Source: Staphylococcus caprae (GTDB taxonomy: Bacteria > Bacillota > Bacilli > Staphylococcales > Staphylococcaceae). From it: a stretch of DNA of 64,000 nt. The stretch is taken from positions 1-64,000 of the forward strand of contig NZ_PPRT01000001.1 of the NCBI RefSeq assembly GCF_002902725.1. The letters are read 5' to 3'. Numbering within the stretch: the stretch's first letter is position 1; each line of letters begins with the position of its first letter. The notes under the pieces were generated by a model. It worked only from the letters and a program-made list of their open reading frames with translations. It ran no database searches and had not been told where the DNA came from. The position numbers and the translations under genes are program-made. Shown one piece after another: positions 26,853-35,179 of the stretch.

Positions 26853-27580
26853 TTGAATTAAAAAATATCCATAAGTCTTTTAATGATACAGAAGTGATTA
26901 AAGGTATCGATTTAACAGTCGATAAAGGTGAAGTTGTGACATTAATAGGACGTTCAGGCTCAGGAAAGACGACCTTACTACGTATGATGAATGCATTAGA
27001 AATACCAACTCAAGGTTCAGTGTTTGTAAACGGTAAAACCTATACTGAAAAGGATAAAAAATCACAAATCGAAGTGCGTCAACAATCTGGTATGGTCTTC
27101 CAGAGTTATAATTTATTTCCACACAAATCCGCATTAGAGAATGTGATGGAAGGTCTTGTTACAGTTAAGAAAATGCAAAAAGCTGAAGCTAAAAGTAAAG
27201 CAATGGAACTATTGGAGAAGGTAGGTTTAGTGCACGTTAAAGATCAACGTCCCCATGCATTATCAGGAGGGCAACAGCAACGTGTAGCCATTGCTCGAGC
27301 GTTAGCTATGAATCCTAAAGTCATGCTTTTCGATGAACCTACATCTGCACTTGACCCAGAGTTAGTAAATGATGTATTAAAGGTAATTAAAGAACTAGCT
27401 GATGAAGGTATGACAATGGTCATTGTTACACATGAAATGCGCTTTGCTCGAGAAGTTTCAAATCAAACAGTCTTTATTCATGAAGGTGTAATCGCAGAAC
27501 AAGGCGCACCAGATGAATTATTTAATCATCCTAAAACTGAAGAATTAAAACGCTTTTTAAATGTAATTAACGAAGAATAG
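26849..27580 (+). CDS. tcyC: Cystine ABC transporter ATP-binding protein
   Basis: 243-residue ATPase driving TcyAB. Walker [10 protein letters not shown] (about residues 33-41), Q-loop FQSYNLFPH, signature [15 protein letters not shown], Walker [15 protein letters not shown], and H-loop VTHEM are all intact. The start ATG overlaps the tcyB stop by four bases (ATGA), so the two are translationally coupled. A clear terminator follows at 27590. Confidence 0.9.
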   Translation: MIELKNIHKSFNDTEVIKGIDLTVDKGEVVTLIGRSGSGKTTLLRMMNALEIPTQGSVFVNGKTYTEKDKKSQIEVRQQSGMVFQSYNLFPHKSALENVMEGLVTVKKMQKAEAKSKAMELLEKVGLVHVKDQRPHALSGGQQQRVAIARALAMNPKVMLFDEPTSALDPELVNDVLKVIKELADEGMTMVIVTHEMRFAREVSNQTVFIHEGVIAEQGAPDELFNHPKTEELKRFLNVINEE

Positions 27581-27589
27581 TAGAAGTAG

Positions 27590-27624
27590 AGGCTGAGACA
27601 TAATTAAATGTTTCAGCCTTTTTT
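27590..27624 (+). terminator. Terminator of the tcyABC operon
   Basis: AGGCTGAGACA (27590-27600) pairs with TGTTTCAGCCT (27609-27619), followed by a T-run. Confidence 0.85.
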
Positions 27625-27659
27625 AACATATTGGCAGTAGATGTCTGAATTGAAAGTTC

Positions 27660-27760
27660 GCTTATATCAAGCTTCTTTCAATCCTAGCCATCCTTGCCGG
27701 GGTGGGACAACGAAAATAATTTTGCTAAATTATATTTCTGTCCCTCTCCCTATTTTGTGT
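27660..27760. repeat. Dispersed intergenic palindrome, copy at 27.7 kb
   Basis: Contains CCATCCTTGCCGGGGTGGG, then an AT-rich core, then CTGTCCCTCTCCC, forming a GC-ended palindrome. CATCCTTGCGGGG recurs at 28.4 kb and the AT-rich core recurs at 11.65 kb, so it is one copy of an intergenic repeat family. Confidence 0.65.
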
Positions 27761-27813
27761 TAGAATAGGTGTAATTTAATTTTTCAAAAAAGAACAGTTT
27801 GAGGAGTGAAAGA

Positions 27814-28158
27814 ATGGAGCACTCGATGAAACTCTATGTTGAGCCATTTGAAGCGGTTCGCAACAATAGAAAGACGATAGAAATAAGATTAAATGATGAA
27901 AAAAGACAATCAATTAAAATAGGAGATACGATTGTTTTTACAAATATAGAATCGCCTGAGAAAAAAATGAAAGTAAAAGTGTTAGAAAAAAGAGTTTTCG
28001 ATACTTTCCAACAGTTATTTAATTATTATGATAATGATGATCTCGGTTATAGTGATAATGTCTCATTAGCACAAAAAGTAGCTAGTATTTATAAAATTTA
28101 CAATCAAAATGATGAATTAAATCACGGCGTTGTAGCTTTAAAAATAAAATTAGTTTAA
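27814..28158 (+). CDS. ASCH-domain protein
   Basis: 114-residue cytoplasmic protein with the ASCH (PUA-like beta barrel) pattern: MKLYVEPFEAVRNNRKTIEIRLNDE followed by IKIGDTIVFTN, VKVLEKRVFDTFQQLF and VVALKIKLV at the end. The KTIEIRL segment matches the conserved ASCH E-x-R element. ASCH proteins probably bind RNA or nucleotides, and some act as ribonucleases or deacylases of modified nucleosides; no activity is proven here. Start: ATG at 27814 is seven bases after GAGGAG; the in-frame TTG at 27799 lies upstream of that site. Confidence 0.75.
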   Translation: MEHSMKLYVEPFEAVRNNRKTIEIRLNDEKRQSIKIGDTIVFTNIESPEKKMKVKVLEKRVFDTFQQLFNYYDNDDLGYSDNVSLAQKVASIYKIYNQNDELNHGVVALKIKLV

Positions 28159-28509
28159 TCATAAATATGACTGTATATAAAAACTACCCCCAAAGTCAGA
28201 GACCTTGAGGGCGGTGTAAAAGGTTGAGACTAAAATATATTCTCAAAAGAATCAAGTAGTATTGATGGCGACACGCCTGCAGGAATAGCATGAGTCTTGA
28301 GACTACTTGCAGAATTTATTGATTTTTAAAAGACAGGCTACGCAGTAGCTGATTGATATTGAGCTCATAAAATGGCTCAACATCTAATCATCCTTGCGGG
28401 GGTGATAACACGAATTCTTTATCACTCCCAAGCCATGCCCGCGGCAAGGGAGCTGGTCAATACGAAGTGATATTATAATCTAGTTAATGTCTCAACAGCA
28501 CAACTTCTA
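28159..28509. repeat. 351-base gene-free region with mosaic intergenic repeat
   Basis: No ORF of substance. Near 28183-28215 CCCCAAAGTCAGAG / CTTGAGGGCGG may form a weak hairpin after the ASCH gene. From 28224 to about 28500 lies a mosaic repeat: GGTTGAGACT...GTCTCAACA at its outer ends, ATTCTCAAAAGAATC and ATGGCGACACGCCTG (related to 34.9 kb), GGAATAGCATGAG (related to 1.84 kb), CATCCTTGCGGGGG (related to 27.7 kb), and CTACGCAGTAG. It lies between convergent genes. Confidence 0.65.
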
Positions 28510-29757
28510 TTATTTACGATTTTCTAGTGTTTCTTTTACTCTATAGAAAATAGGTTTAATCGGTTTGATAAAGTCCCCGATATATTCATAAACATCAGCA
28601 TTAAAGCCTTCTTTGAACTTTTGAACACCTGCATCTTCAGCATCTTCACTAAAGTCCCCAGTAATACCATAGAAATTATATCGATCAATGTTATGTTCTT
28701 TTGCGAACTTAATCATTTCCCATTGTAAACGATAAGCTCCCATATACGCATTATATTTAGGGTTTGAACCACTTGAAAGATAATATACTTCATGTTCATT
28801 ATAAATATACAATGCTGCAGCTAAGTTCAGTACTTGTCCTTCTTCATCAATTTTTTCTTTAGTTTGTTTGATTTTACGTTCATTACTATCAAATTGTTGT
28901 TTAACTTGAGTATATTTTGTCTTATTTTTCTTAGAATTAGGATTCTCTTCAAGCGTTTGTTCAACCTCTTTAAGTTGCTTTTCTAATTCTTTATGTTTGT
29001 CTTGTAACGTATTTAAATAATCTTGTAAGTCAATGTAAGCAAGTTTAAGCATTGCATGGTCTTCATATGTTTTTTGCATATCTTCGAAATATGGTTTTTC
29101 ACGGAATTTGAAACCATGTTTCTCTTCGGCCATTTGGAAGAGTTCAAAGAACGTATCAGTTTCTTCGATAGGAAGTGTTTTAACTTGGACGCCCATTTCA
29201 TATGTTTTCTTAATATTACGGCGAGTTTGATAATCCATTTCTTTCAATAACTGATCTTCGGATTTATCTTTAAGATTTAGAACGGATAGCCAGCGAATTT
29301 GGCTCATCGTATCGTAACCAACTGTATAGCCTTGGTGTTTATAACCTAAGTCTTCTAACGTTTTAATGAAAGGTCGATTATCAAATGATTCGATAATTTC
29401 ACCTTCAGCATTTCTTAAGTTTTCTAACAAGTAAGGGTCAACAAGTACATATAAACAGTTGCGCTTTTTCAAATAATCTGTGAGGGATTTGAAGAAGAAA
29501 CGAACTAATGTCAAGTTGCGATAATCCATCACTGGACCTCTATGTGTGTAGAAATATTTAAAGAATTTAAGTGAACGTGCTTCTGTTAAAAGACAAGCAG
29601 CAATGACTTTATCATTGTCATCCTTAACTCCCACAAGATGAACGTCACCTTTCATTTTATTACGGTTATTATAATGTATACTGGATTGTGTATAATGAGA
29701 AAAGTTTTCTGAAGTAAATCGATCAAATTCTTCAGATGTCAAGTTAACAAATTTCAT
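28510..29757 (-). CDS. fmhA: FemAB-family aminoacyltransferase (FmhA-like)
   Basis: Uses aminoacyl-tRNA to add amino acids to the pentaglycine-type interpeptide bridge of peptidoglycan precursors, or a related job. The protein resembles FemA/FemB across its length: KFVNLTSEEFDRFT, VIAACLLTEARSLKFFKYFYTHRGPVMDY, tandem GNAT-like domains, a two-helix coiled-coil arm at about residues 240-310 (LNTLQDKHKELEKQLKEVEQTLEENP...), and IDRYNFYGITGDFSEDAEDAGVQKFKEGFNADVYEYIGDF. Position next to dsbA and tcyABC matches FmhA of S. aureus, whose role is linked to serine insertion. Start: MKF, as in FemA (29757), or one Met upstream at 29760 (better spacing to AGGGG). FmhC is the alternative identity. Confidence 0.75.
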   Translation of the reverse strand: MKFVNLTSEEFDRFTSENFSHYTQSSIHYNNRNKMKGDVHLVGVKDDNDKVIAACLLTEARSLKFFKYFYTHRGPVMDYRNLTLVRFFFKSLTDYLKKRNCLYVLVDPYLLENLRNAEGEIIESFDNRPFIKTLEDLGYKHQGYTVGYDTMSQIRWLSVLNLKDKSEDQLLKEMDYQTRRNIKKTYEMGVQVKTLPIEETDTFFELFQMAEEKHGFKFREKPYFEDMQKTYEDHAMLKLAYIDLQDYLNTLQDKHKELEKQLKEVEQTLEENPNSKKNKTKYTQVKQQFDSNERKIKQTKEKIDEEGQVLNLAAALYIYNEHEVYYLSSGSNPKYNAYMGAYRLQWEMIKFAKEHNIDRYNFYGITGDFSEDAEDAGVQKFKEGFNADVYEYIGDFIKPIKPIFYRVKETLENRK

Positions 29758-29760
29758 CAT

Positions 29761-30098
29761 CAATCTTCCCCTCTATGTCGATTTCGTTATCAATATTGTC
29801 ATGATTTATCTATTTTACCAAACTAAAGGCATCATTACATATAATAACACAAATAATAACGTCATACTTTTGTATGAGATAAATTTACCCCAACTTAAAT
29901 AATCTTAATAAAATCATAAAATTAAGAATAACTAGCATCGTAGCTCTATTCGTTATATGATAGAATTTATAATGAAAGAGTGAGATTCTAGCATTGCTCA
30001 TTTTTGAAAAGGAATTCAATGAATGTATAATGTATAGACTTTCACGGTAATTTAATTTTCTACTAATTAGAATAAGTAGAGAGGCAGGAGTGAGTAGT
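29761..30098. other. Divergent intergenic region between fmhA and the DUF4467 lipoprotein gene
   Basis: 338 bases, AT-rich. A small hairpin CATAC-TTTT-GTATG sits near 29861-29875. No confident promoter pair or ORF; the antisense frame open here crosses into the lipoprotein gene and lacks a ribosome binding site. Confidence 0.5.
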
Positions 30099-30458
30099 TT
30101 GAAGAAATTGGCAGTTTCTTTAGCTGTAATCGCACTATTGTTAGCAGGTTGCAGTAGTAGTAAATACACAGATAAAATTGATAAAGCTGTGAAAATGCAA
30201 GACAAAAAACAAGAAAAAATTGCTAAAAACGATTCAGGCGATGAAGTCAAACATTTTGATAAAAAAGATGCAAATATCTATGTTTTTAATAAAGGGAAAT
30301 ATGTCATTCTAGCTTATAAACCATTAAGTGATGATGCAGAAGTTCATTATTATACTTATGAGTTTAAAGGTAAAAAGGCACATTACAAAGAAAACTTTAA
30401 TTCAAAAGGTTATTACCAATCGCATGAACCTGACTATAAAGAAGAGAATATGAAATAA
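30099..30458 (+). CDS. Cystatin-like-fold lipoprotein (DUF4467 type)
   Basis: 119-residue exported lipoprotein: signal MKKLAVSLAVIALLLAGC with lipid at Cys18, then a basic soluble domain with two halves, KYTDKIDKAVKMQDKKQEKIAKN (helix) and a beta region ANIYVFNKGKYVILAYKPL...VHYYTYEFKGKKAHY. This is the pattern of the staphylococcal DUF4467 group. Function unknown. Start: TTG at 30099 lies eight bases after AGGAG (30086-30090); the GTG at 30090 overlaps that site. The dsbA gene starts 27 bases after its stop, so the two form an operon, perhaps for exported-protein quality or redox. Confidence 0.75.
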   Translation: MKKLAVSLAVIALLLAGCSSSKYTDKIDKAVKMQDKKQEKIAKNDSGDEVKHFDKKDANIYVFNKGKYVILAYKPLSDDAEVHYYTYEFKGKKAHYKENFNSKGYYQSHEPDYKEENMK

Positions 30459-30484
30459 TCGCGTTTTAGCAAGAAGGAGCACCA

Positions 30485-31078
30485 ATGAAAAAAGTAATTG
30501 GATTAATGAGTGTCATAACTATTATTCTATTGTTTGGATGTTCAAAGCAACCTAGTTCTACTAATGATGTACAAAATGGAAAGCCACTCATAGTGATGTA
30601 TGGTGATTTTAAATGTCCATATTGTAAGAAAGTAGAAGACAATGTGATGCCTAAATTAAAGAACAACTATATTGATAAAGATAAAGTAAAATTCCAATAT
30701 GTGAATTTAGCCTTTTTGGGAAAGGATTCTATTATAGGTTCTAGGGCACAACATGCAGTCAATCACTATACACCTAAGTATTCACTCCAATTTCAAAAGT
30801 TAATGTTTGAGCAACAACAAGATGAAGATAAACAATGGATTACTCATAAATTAGTAGATCAACAAATTGATAAATTAAATATAAGTCAACATAGTAAAGA
30901 TAAAATTAAAAAAGACTATAAAACTAAAGATTCTGTATCATGGAAAGCTGCTGATAAAGATAAACAAATAGGTAAGGAACATCATATTAAACAAACGCCA
31001 ACAGTATTTATTAAAGGTAAAAAAGTTAAAGACCCATACCATTTCAGTAGTTATGAAACATTATTGAAAGACAAATAA
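30485..31078 (+). CDS. dsbA: Thiol-disulfide oxidoreductase DsbA, lipoprotein
   Basis: Catalyses disulfide formation in exported proteins on the outer face of the membrane. 197 residues: lipoprotein signal with Cys19 (LLFGCS), thioredoxin-fold active site CPYC at 44-47 in YGDFKCPYC, and the cis-proline loop TPT at 171-173. It is close to S. aureus DsbA (FLGKDSIIGSRAQHAV, KTKDSVSWKAADKDK segments), a strongly oxidising enzyme that works without a DsbB partner; no dsbB is nearby here either. AAGGAG precedes the ATG. Ends in a hairpin at 31140. Confidence 0.92.
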   Translation: MKKVIGLMSVITIILLFGCSKQPSSTNDVQNGKPLIVMYGDFKCPYCKKVEDNVMPKLKNNYIDKDKVKFQYVNLAFLGKDSIIGSRAQHAVNHYTPKYSLQFQKLMFEQQQDEDKQWITHKLVDQQIDKLNISQHSKDKIKKDYKTKDSVSWKAADKDKQIGKEHHIKQTPTVFIKGKKVKDPYHFSSYETLLKDK

Positions 31079-31139
31079 TACTGTCTTAAAAAGAAGATAT
31101 AAACGTTTTTAATAAACGACCAGAGTATTGATTTAAATT

Positions 31140-31190
31140 GGCCTCTATAGTGAATGTTAAAAATTCATTATAGGGGCCATTATTTTATTT
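31140..31190 (+). terminator. Terminator after dsbA
   Basis: Arms GGCCTCTATAGTGAAT (31140-31155) and ATTCATTATAGGGGCC (31163-31178), one mismatch, followed by a T-rich run. Confidence 0.85.
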
Positions 31191-31287
31191 TGATTCATTT
31201 TGAAGAACTTTTTTACCATTCAAATAGATATCAATCATACTTTTTTGAAAAACACCTTGTAATTTAGTGAAGTTAGGTTTATACTTT

Positions 31288-31310
31288 TAAATCGTAATAA
31301 TTACTATTTA
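31288..31310. promoter_or_regulatory. Zur box upstream of the zinc lipoprotein gene
   Basis: Left arm TAAATCGTAAT, central A, right arm ATTACTATTTA; a 23-bp palindrome with one mismatch, directly before the ribosome binding site GGAGG at 31311. Matches the staphylococcal Zur consensus. Confidence 0.85.
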
Positions 31311-31321
31311 GGAGGCTGTTT

Positions 31322-32293
31322 ATGAAAAAGGTATTAAGTTTATTATTCATTATCCCTTTATTTGCTGTAATTTTAACGGCGTGTGGAAATGATGATAACA
31401 AAAAGCAAGATGGGAAAGTCACTATTAACACGACAGTGTACCCACTTAAATCTTTTGCAGAACAAATAGGTGGAAAGCATGTTGATGTGAAATCAATTTA
31501 TCCAGCAGGTACGGATTTACATAGTTATGAACCTACTCAAAAAGATATTTTAAATGCGAGTAAGGCAGATTTATTTGTGTATACTGGTGACGATTTAGAT
31601 CCAGTCGCTAAAAAGGTTGCAAGCACAATCAAAGATAAAAACAAAAAACTTTCTCTTCAAGATAAATTAGACAAATCAAGTTTACTCCCTGACCACCATC
31701 ATCACGGTGAAGAACATGAGGGGCATGAGGAACATGAACATCATCACCACGGAGAATATGACCCACATATCTGGTTAGACCCTAAAATGGATCAAACATT
31801 TGCTAAAGAAATCAAAGATACGTTAGTTAAAAAAGACCCTAAACATAAAAAAGAATATGAAAATAATTATAAAAAATTATACAAACAACTTAATGATTTA
31901 GATAAAGATATGAAAAAGGTCACTAAAGACAAAAAGGACCATACCGTATTCATTTCACATGAATCAATGGGTTATTTAGCACATAGATATGGATTCAAAC
32001 AAGAAGGTATTCAAAATATGAATGCTGAGGATCCATCGCAGAAAGAATTAACTCAAATTGTTAAAGAAATCAAAGATAGTAAAGCGAAATATATTCTTTA
32101 TGAAGATAACGTTGCGAATAAAGTGACAGAAACAATCCGTAAAGAAACAGATGCGCAACCACTAAAATTTTACAACATGGAATCTTTAAATAAAGATCAA
32201 CAAAATGATAAAGATATATCATATCAATCATTAATGAAAGAAAATATTAAAAATATAGATAAAGCTTTATCAAACAATACAAAAACAAAATAG
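31322..32293 (+). CDS. adcA: Zinc ABC transporter substrate-binding lipoprotein (AdcA/ZnuA type, without ZinT domain)
   Basis: Captures Zn2+ outside the cell. 323 residues: lipid at Cys21 (LTAC), metal ligands expected at His67 (TDLHSYEPT), His149 (YDPHIWLDP) and the HES of FISHESMGYL, with a His/Glu-rich loop at residues 125-143, the hallmark of zinc-specific ZnuA/AdcA proteins. The protein stops after the ZnuA fold; S. aureus AdcA is about 515 residues with a C-terminal ZinT domain, absent here. No permease or ATPase gene adjoins, so it should work with an AdcBC pair elsewhere. A Zur box before the gene predicts induction under zinc starvation. Confidence 0.88.
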   Translation: MKKVLSLLFIIPLFAVILTACGNDDNKKQDGKVTINTTVYPLKSFAEQIGGKHVDVKSIYPAGTDLHSYEPTQKDILNASKADLFVYTGDDLDPVAKKVASTIKDKNKKLSLQDKLDKSSLLPDHHHHGEEHEGHEEHEHHHHGEYDPHIWLDPKMDQTFAKEIKDTLVKKDPKHKKEYENNYKKLYKQLNDLDKDMKKVTKDKKDHTVFISHESMGYLAHRYGFKQEGIQNMNAEDPSQKELTQIVKEIKDSKAKYILYEDNVANKVTETIRKETDAQPLKFYNMESLNKDQQNDKDISYQSLMKENIKNIDKALSNNTKTK

Positions 32294-32305
32294 CAATACG
32301 ACATT

Positions 32306-32340
32306 GAGTCCTCAGTCGAATGATTGAGGGCTCTTAATAC
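32306..32340 (+). terminator. Terminator after the zinc lipoprotein gene
   Basis: GAGTCCTCA pairs with TGAGGGCTC (one mismatch); a modest hairpin, with T-rich sequence some bases later. Confidence 0.55.
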
Positions 32341-32407
32341 CTTTTAAAATGTATTTCTGTTACGATAAAGACACTAATAAAACAGAGATATAATGTGAGG
32401 GTTAATA

Positions 32408-32875
32408 ATGCCAATAAAAAAAGAAAAGAACAGAATTATTTTTTCTAGAACATTTAATGCACCGGCGAATAAAGTATTTGATGCATATACTCAGAAAGAA
32501 CTTTTCGAGCAATGGTTTTATCCAGAAGGTGCTTCTATAGAAGTGTATCAATTTAATGCTGTTGAGGGTGGAAAAGCATTTTTCGCAATTAAAGCACCGA
32601 ATATGACAAGTTATACAATTACGGAATATCAGAAAGTACAAAAGCCACATCGCCTTGAATACTTAGATTATTTTGCAACGCCACAAGGAGAGAAAGATAC
32701 ATCTATGCCAGGTATGCAAATTTTAATGGATTTTAAAGAGAGTAATGGCAAGACAACTGTAACTTCTACATCTGTTTTTCCAACACAAGATGCTGCTCAA
32801 CAAGCTTTAGATATGGGTGTGGAACAAGGCATGAACGGTACCTTAGACAATTTAGAAGCGCTATTAGAGAAATAG
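32408..32875 (+). CDS. SRPBCC (AHSA1/START-like) family protein
   Basis: 155-residue cytoplasmic protein with the Aha1-C-terminal/SRPBCC helix-grip fold: RIIFSRTFNAPANKVFDAYTQKELFEQWFYPEGA is the classic start (IxAPxxxVWxAxTxxexlxxWf), followed by GGKAFFAI, ITEYQKVQKPHRLEYLDYF and the closing helix QALDMGVEQGMNGTLDNLEALLEK. Such proteins bind hydrophobic ligands in a cavity; ligand and role are unknown. Start ATG after GAGGG. No operon partner. Confidence 0.8.
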   Translation: MPIKKEKNRIIFSRTFNAPANKVFDAYTQKELFEQWFYPEGASIEVYQFNAVEGGKAFFAIKAPNMTSYTITEYQKVQKPHRLEYLDYFATPQGEKDTSMPGMQILMDFKESNGKTTVTSTSVFPTQDAAQQALDMGVEQGMNGTLDNLEALLEK

Positions 32876-32959
32876 ATGTCATAAATATGTCAGAGTCAAA
32901 AAGTCTTATATCATATATAATTAGAATTAAGAAAATATCATGCAAGAGAGGTATATATG

Positions 32960-33139
32960 ATGAAACAAAGATATTTGAAAGTATTGGGACTTTACACATT
33001 AACTACTGGCATATCCACAATGTTAGTTACTTCTAATTGCGTATCTAATAAGGCATTAAGATTTATTTTAAGAACAGCACTCGGATACGGCATATTTGCA
33101 TATTGCTTACACTTTTTAGCTCAACGTAAGCGCAAATAG
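32960..33139 (+). CDS. Small hypothetical membrane protein
   Basis: 59 residues with one or two hydrophobic segments (about 8-26 and 37-52) and a basic tail QRKRK. AGAGAGG at 32945-32951 suits ATG at 32960 (eight bases) better than the ATG at 32957. A terminator follows at 33145. I do not recognise a family; staphylococci have many such short membrane proteins. Confidence 0.6.
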   Translation: MKQRYLKVLGLYTLTTGISTMLVTSNCVSNKALRFILRTALGYGIFAYCLHFLAQRKRK

Positions 33140-33144
33140 ATCTC

Positions 33145-33180
33145 AACGTCACTCTAAAGTAGGGGTGGCGTTCTTTTTTT
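33145..33180 (+). terminator. Terminator after the small membrane protein gene
   Basis: AACGTCAC... pairs with GGTGGCGTT, followed by C and seven T. Confidence 0.75.
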
Positions 33181-33273
33181 ATGGAAAATAAAATTTAATA
33201 TACACTTATCGAGCGCTAACTAATATAATGTAAAAGTATCATTAAATGCGTGAGGTAGGGAGAGAAAGTAAAT

Positions 33274-34095
33274 ATGTTCAAGAATAAGAAAAATATTGAA
33301 GATACATATGCTACAAAAGCTATAGTTCACAACATAGCAGGTCAAGTTCAAATGAAAGAGGTTATGGCGGATAAGACGCCAACTCGTTATGCATTGAAAT
33401 CAATGATGGCTGGGTTCTTACTATCTATTGTTACGGTTTTCATGCTCGCAATTAAAACACAATTTGCGTCTACACATAATGATGGATTAATTAACTTAAT
33501 GGGTGCCATTTCTTTTAGTTTGGGACTTGTACTTGTCGTGCTTACTCACTCTGAGTTACTTACAAGTAATTTTATGTATTTAACAGTGGGTTGGTACTAT
33601 AAAGTAATAAGTATGAAGAAAGTCGTTTGGATTTTTATTTTCTGTTTTATTGGGAATATTATTGGTGGATTTATTCTATTCTTCTTAATGAAGTTTTCAC
33701 ACGTGATGACGCCTGAAATGACAGACAGTTTAACAACACTTGTTCACAAGAAAACAGTCGAGTCGACATGGCTCAACATATTAGTTAAAGGTATTTTTTG
33801 TAATTTCTTCATCAACATAGGTATTTTTATATCTTTACAATTTAAAGAAGGATTAGCGAAAGCATTTTTCATTGCATGTGGTGTCATCGTCTTTGTCTTT
33901 ATGGGCTACGAACACGTTGTATTTAATGCTGGTCTATACGCTGGTATGATTTTCTTTAATGCAGATGCGCTATCATGGATTGACCTCATTAAGAATATTG
34001 TCTTTGCATTTATTGGTAACTATATCGGTGGTGGCATTTTCGTAGGTTTAGTGTATGCATATTTAAACGGTAAACGTGACAGTTTATCTCAATAA
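33274..34095 (+). CDS. Formate/nitrite transporter (FNT) family channel
   Basis: 273-residue pentameric channel subunit for small monovalent anions. A hydrophilic N-terminus of about 45 residues precedes six helices; LVVLTHSELLTSNFMYL is the first FNT broken-helix loop and FMGYEHVVFNAGLYAGMIF is the second, containing the conserved His (EHVVFN). The nitrite reductase cluster 3.5 kb downstream suggests nitrite as cargo (NirC-like), but formate or lactate are equally possible from sequence. Monocistronic, ended by a strong hairpin. Confidence 0.85.
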   Translation: MFKNKKNIEDTYATKAIVHNIAGQVQMKEVMADKTPTRYALKSMMAGFLLSIVTVFMLAIKTQFASTHNDGLINLMGAISFSLGLVLVVLTHSELLTSNFMYLTVGWYYKVISMKKVVWIFIFCFIGNIIGGFILFFLMKFSHVMTPEMTDSLTTLVHKKTVESTWLNILVKGIFCNFFINIGIFISLQFKEGLAKAFFIACGVIVFVFMGYEHVVFNAGLYAGMIFFNADALSWIDLIKNIVFAFIGNYIGGGIFVGLVYAYLNGKRDSLSQ

Positions 34096-34100
34096 ACTTT

Positions 34101-34134
34101 AGCAGGTTCATTTTTTGAACCTGCTTTTATTTTT
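34101..34134 (+). terminator. Terminator after the FNT gene
   Basis: Perfect arms AGCAGGTTCA (34101-34110) and TGAACCTGCT (34116-34125), followed by T-rich sequence. Confidence 0.85.
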
Positions 34135-34283
34135 GGAAAATAATAAAATGACAGCTAATGACATGAGTACGCCTTCATATTTAAAAAGATTAATTAAATC
34201 ATATAAGCTCAAATAATGGACATCGATAAGCCGACAAGGTAGGCTATGACTCATGTTCATTGTTAACGTTTGGGAGTGAAAAT

Positions 34284-34820
34284 ATGTCAGAAATAAATAT
34301 AAGAATAGCAAATACAGAAGATGCAGAAGCATTACATCAATTAATGTATGATGCCTTTACACCGTTAAGAGAATTAGGTATTGATTGGCCATCAGTGAAT
34401 GCGGATTTAAATATGGTCAAAGAAAATATCGTGAATAATACGACCTTTGTGATGGAAAAGGATAATGAAATGATTTCAACAATCACTGTTAGATATCCAT
34501 GGGGTAGTGTAAGAAGTATATCTGGATATCCTTTCGTATGGTGGTTTGCTACAAAGCCTGCTTACGATGGACAGGGATATGGGAGTCGATTATTGAAGTA
34601 TGTAGAAGAGGACTTCTTAAGAGATACATTAAAAGCTGCTGCGGTCACATTAGGTACTTCCGCTCGATTACATCCTTGGTTGCTACAAATCTATGAAAAG
34701 AGAGGATATGAAATATACGCAGAACATGAGAATGACGATGGCGATTTAGGTGTGATTATGCGTAAAATATTGATACCTGAACGATTTGAAGAGAAAATAC
34801 TAGGACAACCACCATTTTAA
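34284..34820 (+). CDS. GNAT-family N-acetyltransferase
   Basis: 178-residue acetyl-CoA-dependent transferase: INIRIANTEDAEALHQLMYDAF at the N-terminus, the acetyl-CoA loop KPAYDGQGYGSRLLKYVEE (motif A, Q/RxxGxG/A) at about residues 97-115, and LLQIYEKRGYEIYAEHE as motif B. Substrate unknown; could be an amino acid, antibiotic or ribosomal protein. Start: ATG at 34284 follows GGGAGTGA; the open frame extends upstream without a ribosome binding site. Confidence 0.8.
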   Translation: MSEINIRIANTEDAEALHQLMYDAFTPLRELGIDWPSVNADLNMVKENIVNNTTFVMEKDNEMISTITVRYPWGSVRSISGYPFVWWFATKPAYDGQGYGSRLLKYVEEDFLRDTLKAAAVTLGTSARLHPWLLQIYEKRGYEIYAEHENDDGDLGVIMRKILIPERFEEKILGQPPF

Positions 34821-35179
34821 AAACTGAGATAAGATTGATTAAAAAAACATCACATTTTAAATCAATAATATATAAACGAGTGATTGGCTCAAAAGAATTA
34901 TTCTCAAAAGATAAACGAGGTATTTATGGCGAGACTCCTGATTTCTTTAAAAATGAACTTAAGTGCGAAGCACTTAAGTAAGCAATTCTAATGATTGAAA
35001 TCAAAGAATTGCTTTAAAGATCAAGGCTGAGACGGCACCCTAGGAACGCGAAGCCATACAATACGAAGTATTGAATATAAAAGTAGCAGTAAGAAGATTC
35101 TAATTGAAATCCTCTTACTGCTATTATTTTTTGGAACTCTCTTAAATTAAGATTAATTTCCCAAATTCTACTTAAGAGA
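34821..35179. repeat. 359-base gene-free region with mosaic repeat carrying nested palindromes
   Basis: Segment 34893-34940 (ATTCTCAAAAGA... ATGGCGAGACTCCTG) matches the repeat at 28.24 kb. Between it and the distal block AAGGCTGAGACGGCACCC (35023-35040) lie two extra palindromes, CTTAAGTG-cgaa-CACTTAAG near 34958-34978 and AAGCAATTC...GAATTGCTT near 34979-35014. The block AAGCCATACAATACGAAGTATTG closes it. This resembles a non-coding intergenic element common in staphylococci. The nikA terminator follows. Confidence 0.65.
35084..35132. terminator. Bidirectional terminator between GNAT and nikA
   Basis: TAGCAGTAAGAAGATT (35084-35099) pairs with AATCCTCTTACTGCTA (35108-35123) with one mismatch; T-runs lie on both flanks in the respective directions. 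Confidence 0.8.

Noticed and set aside
29885..30250. 121-codon minus-strand frame beside the DUF4467 gene
   Set aside because: Overlaps the start of a clear lipoprotein gene and lacks a ribosome binding site; Leu-rich shadow of the signal peptide region.
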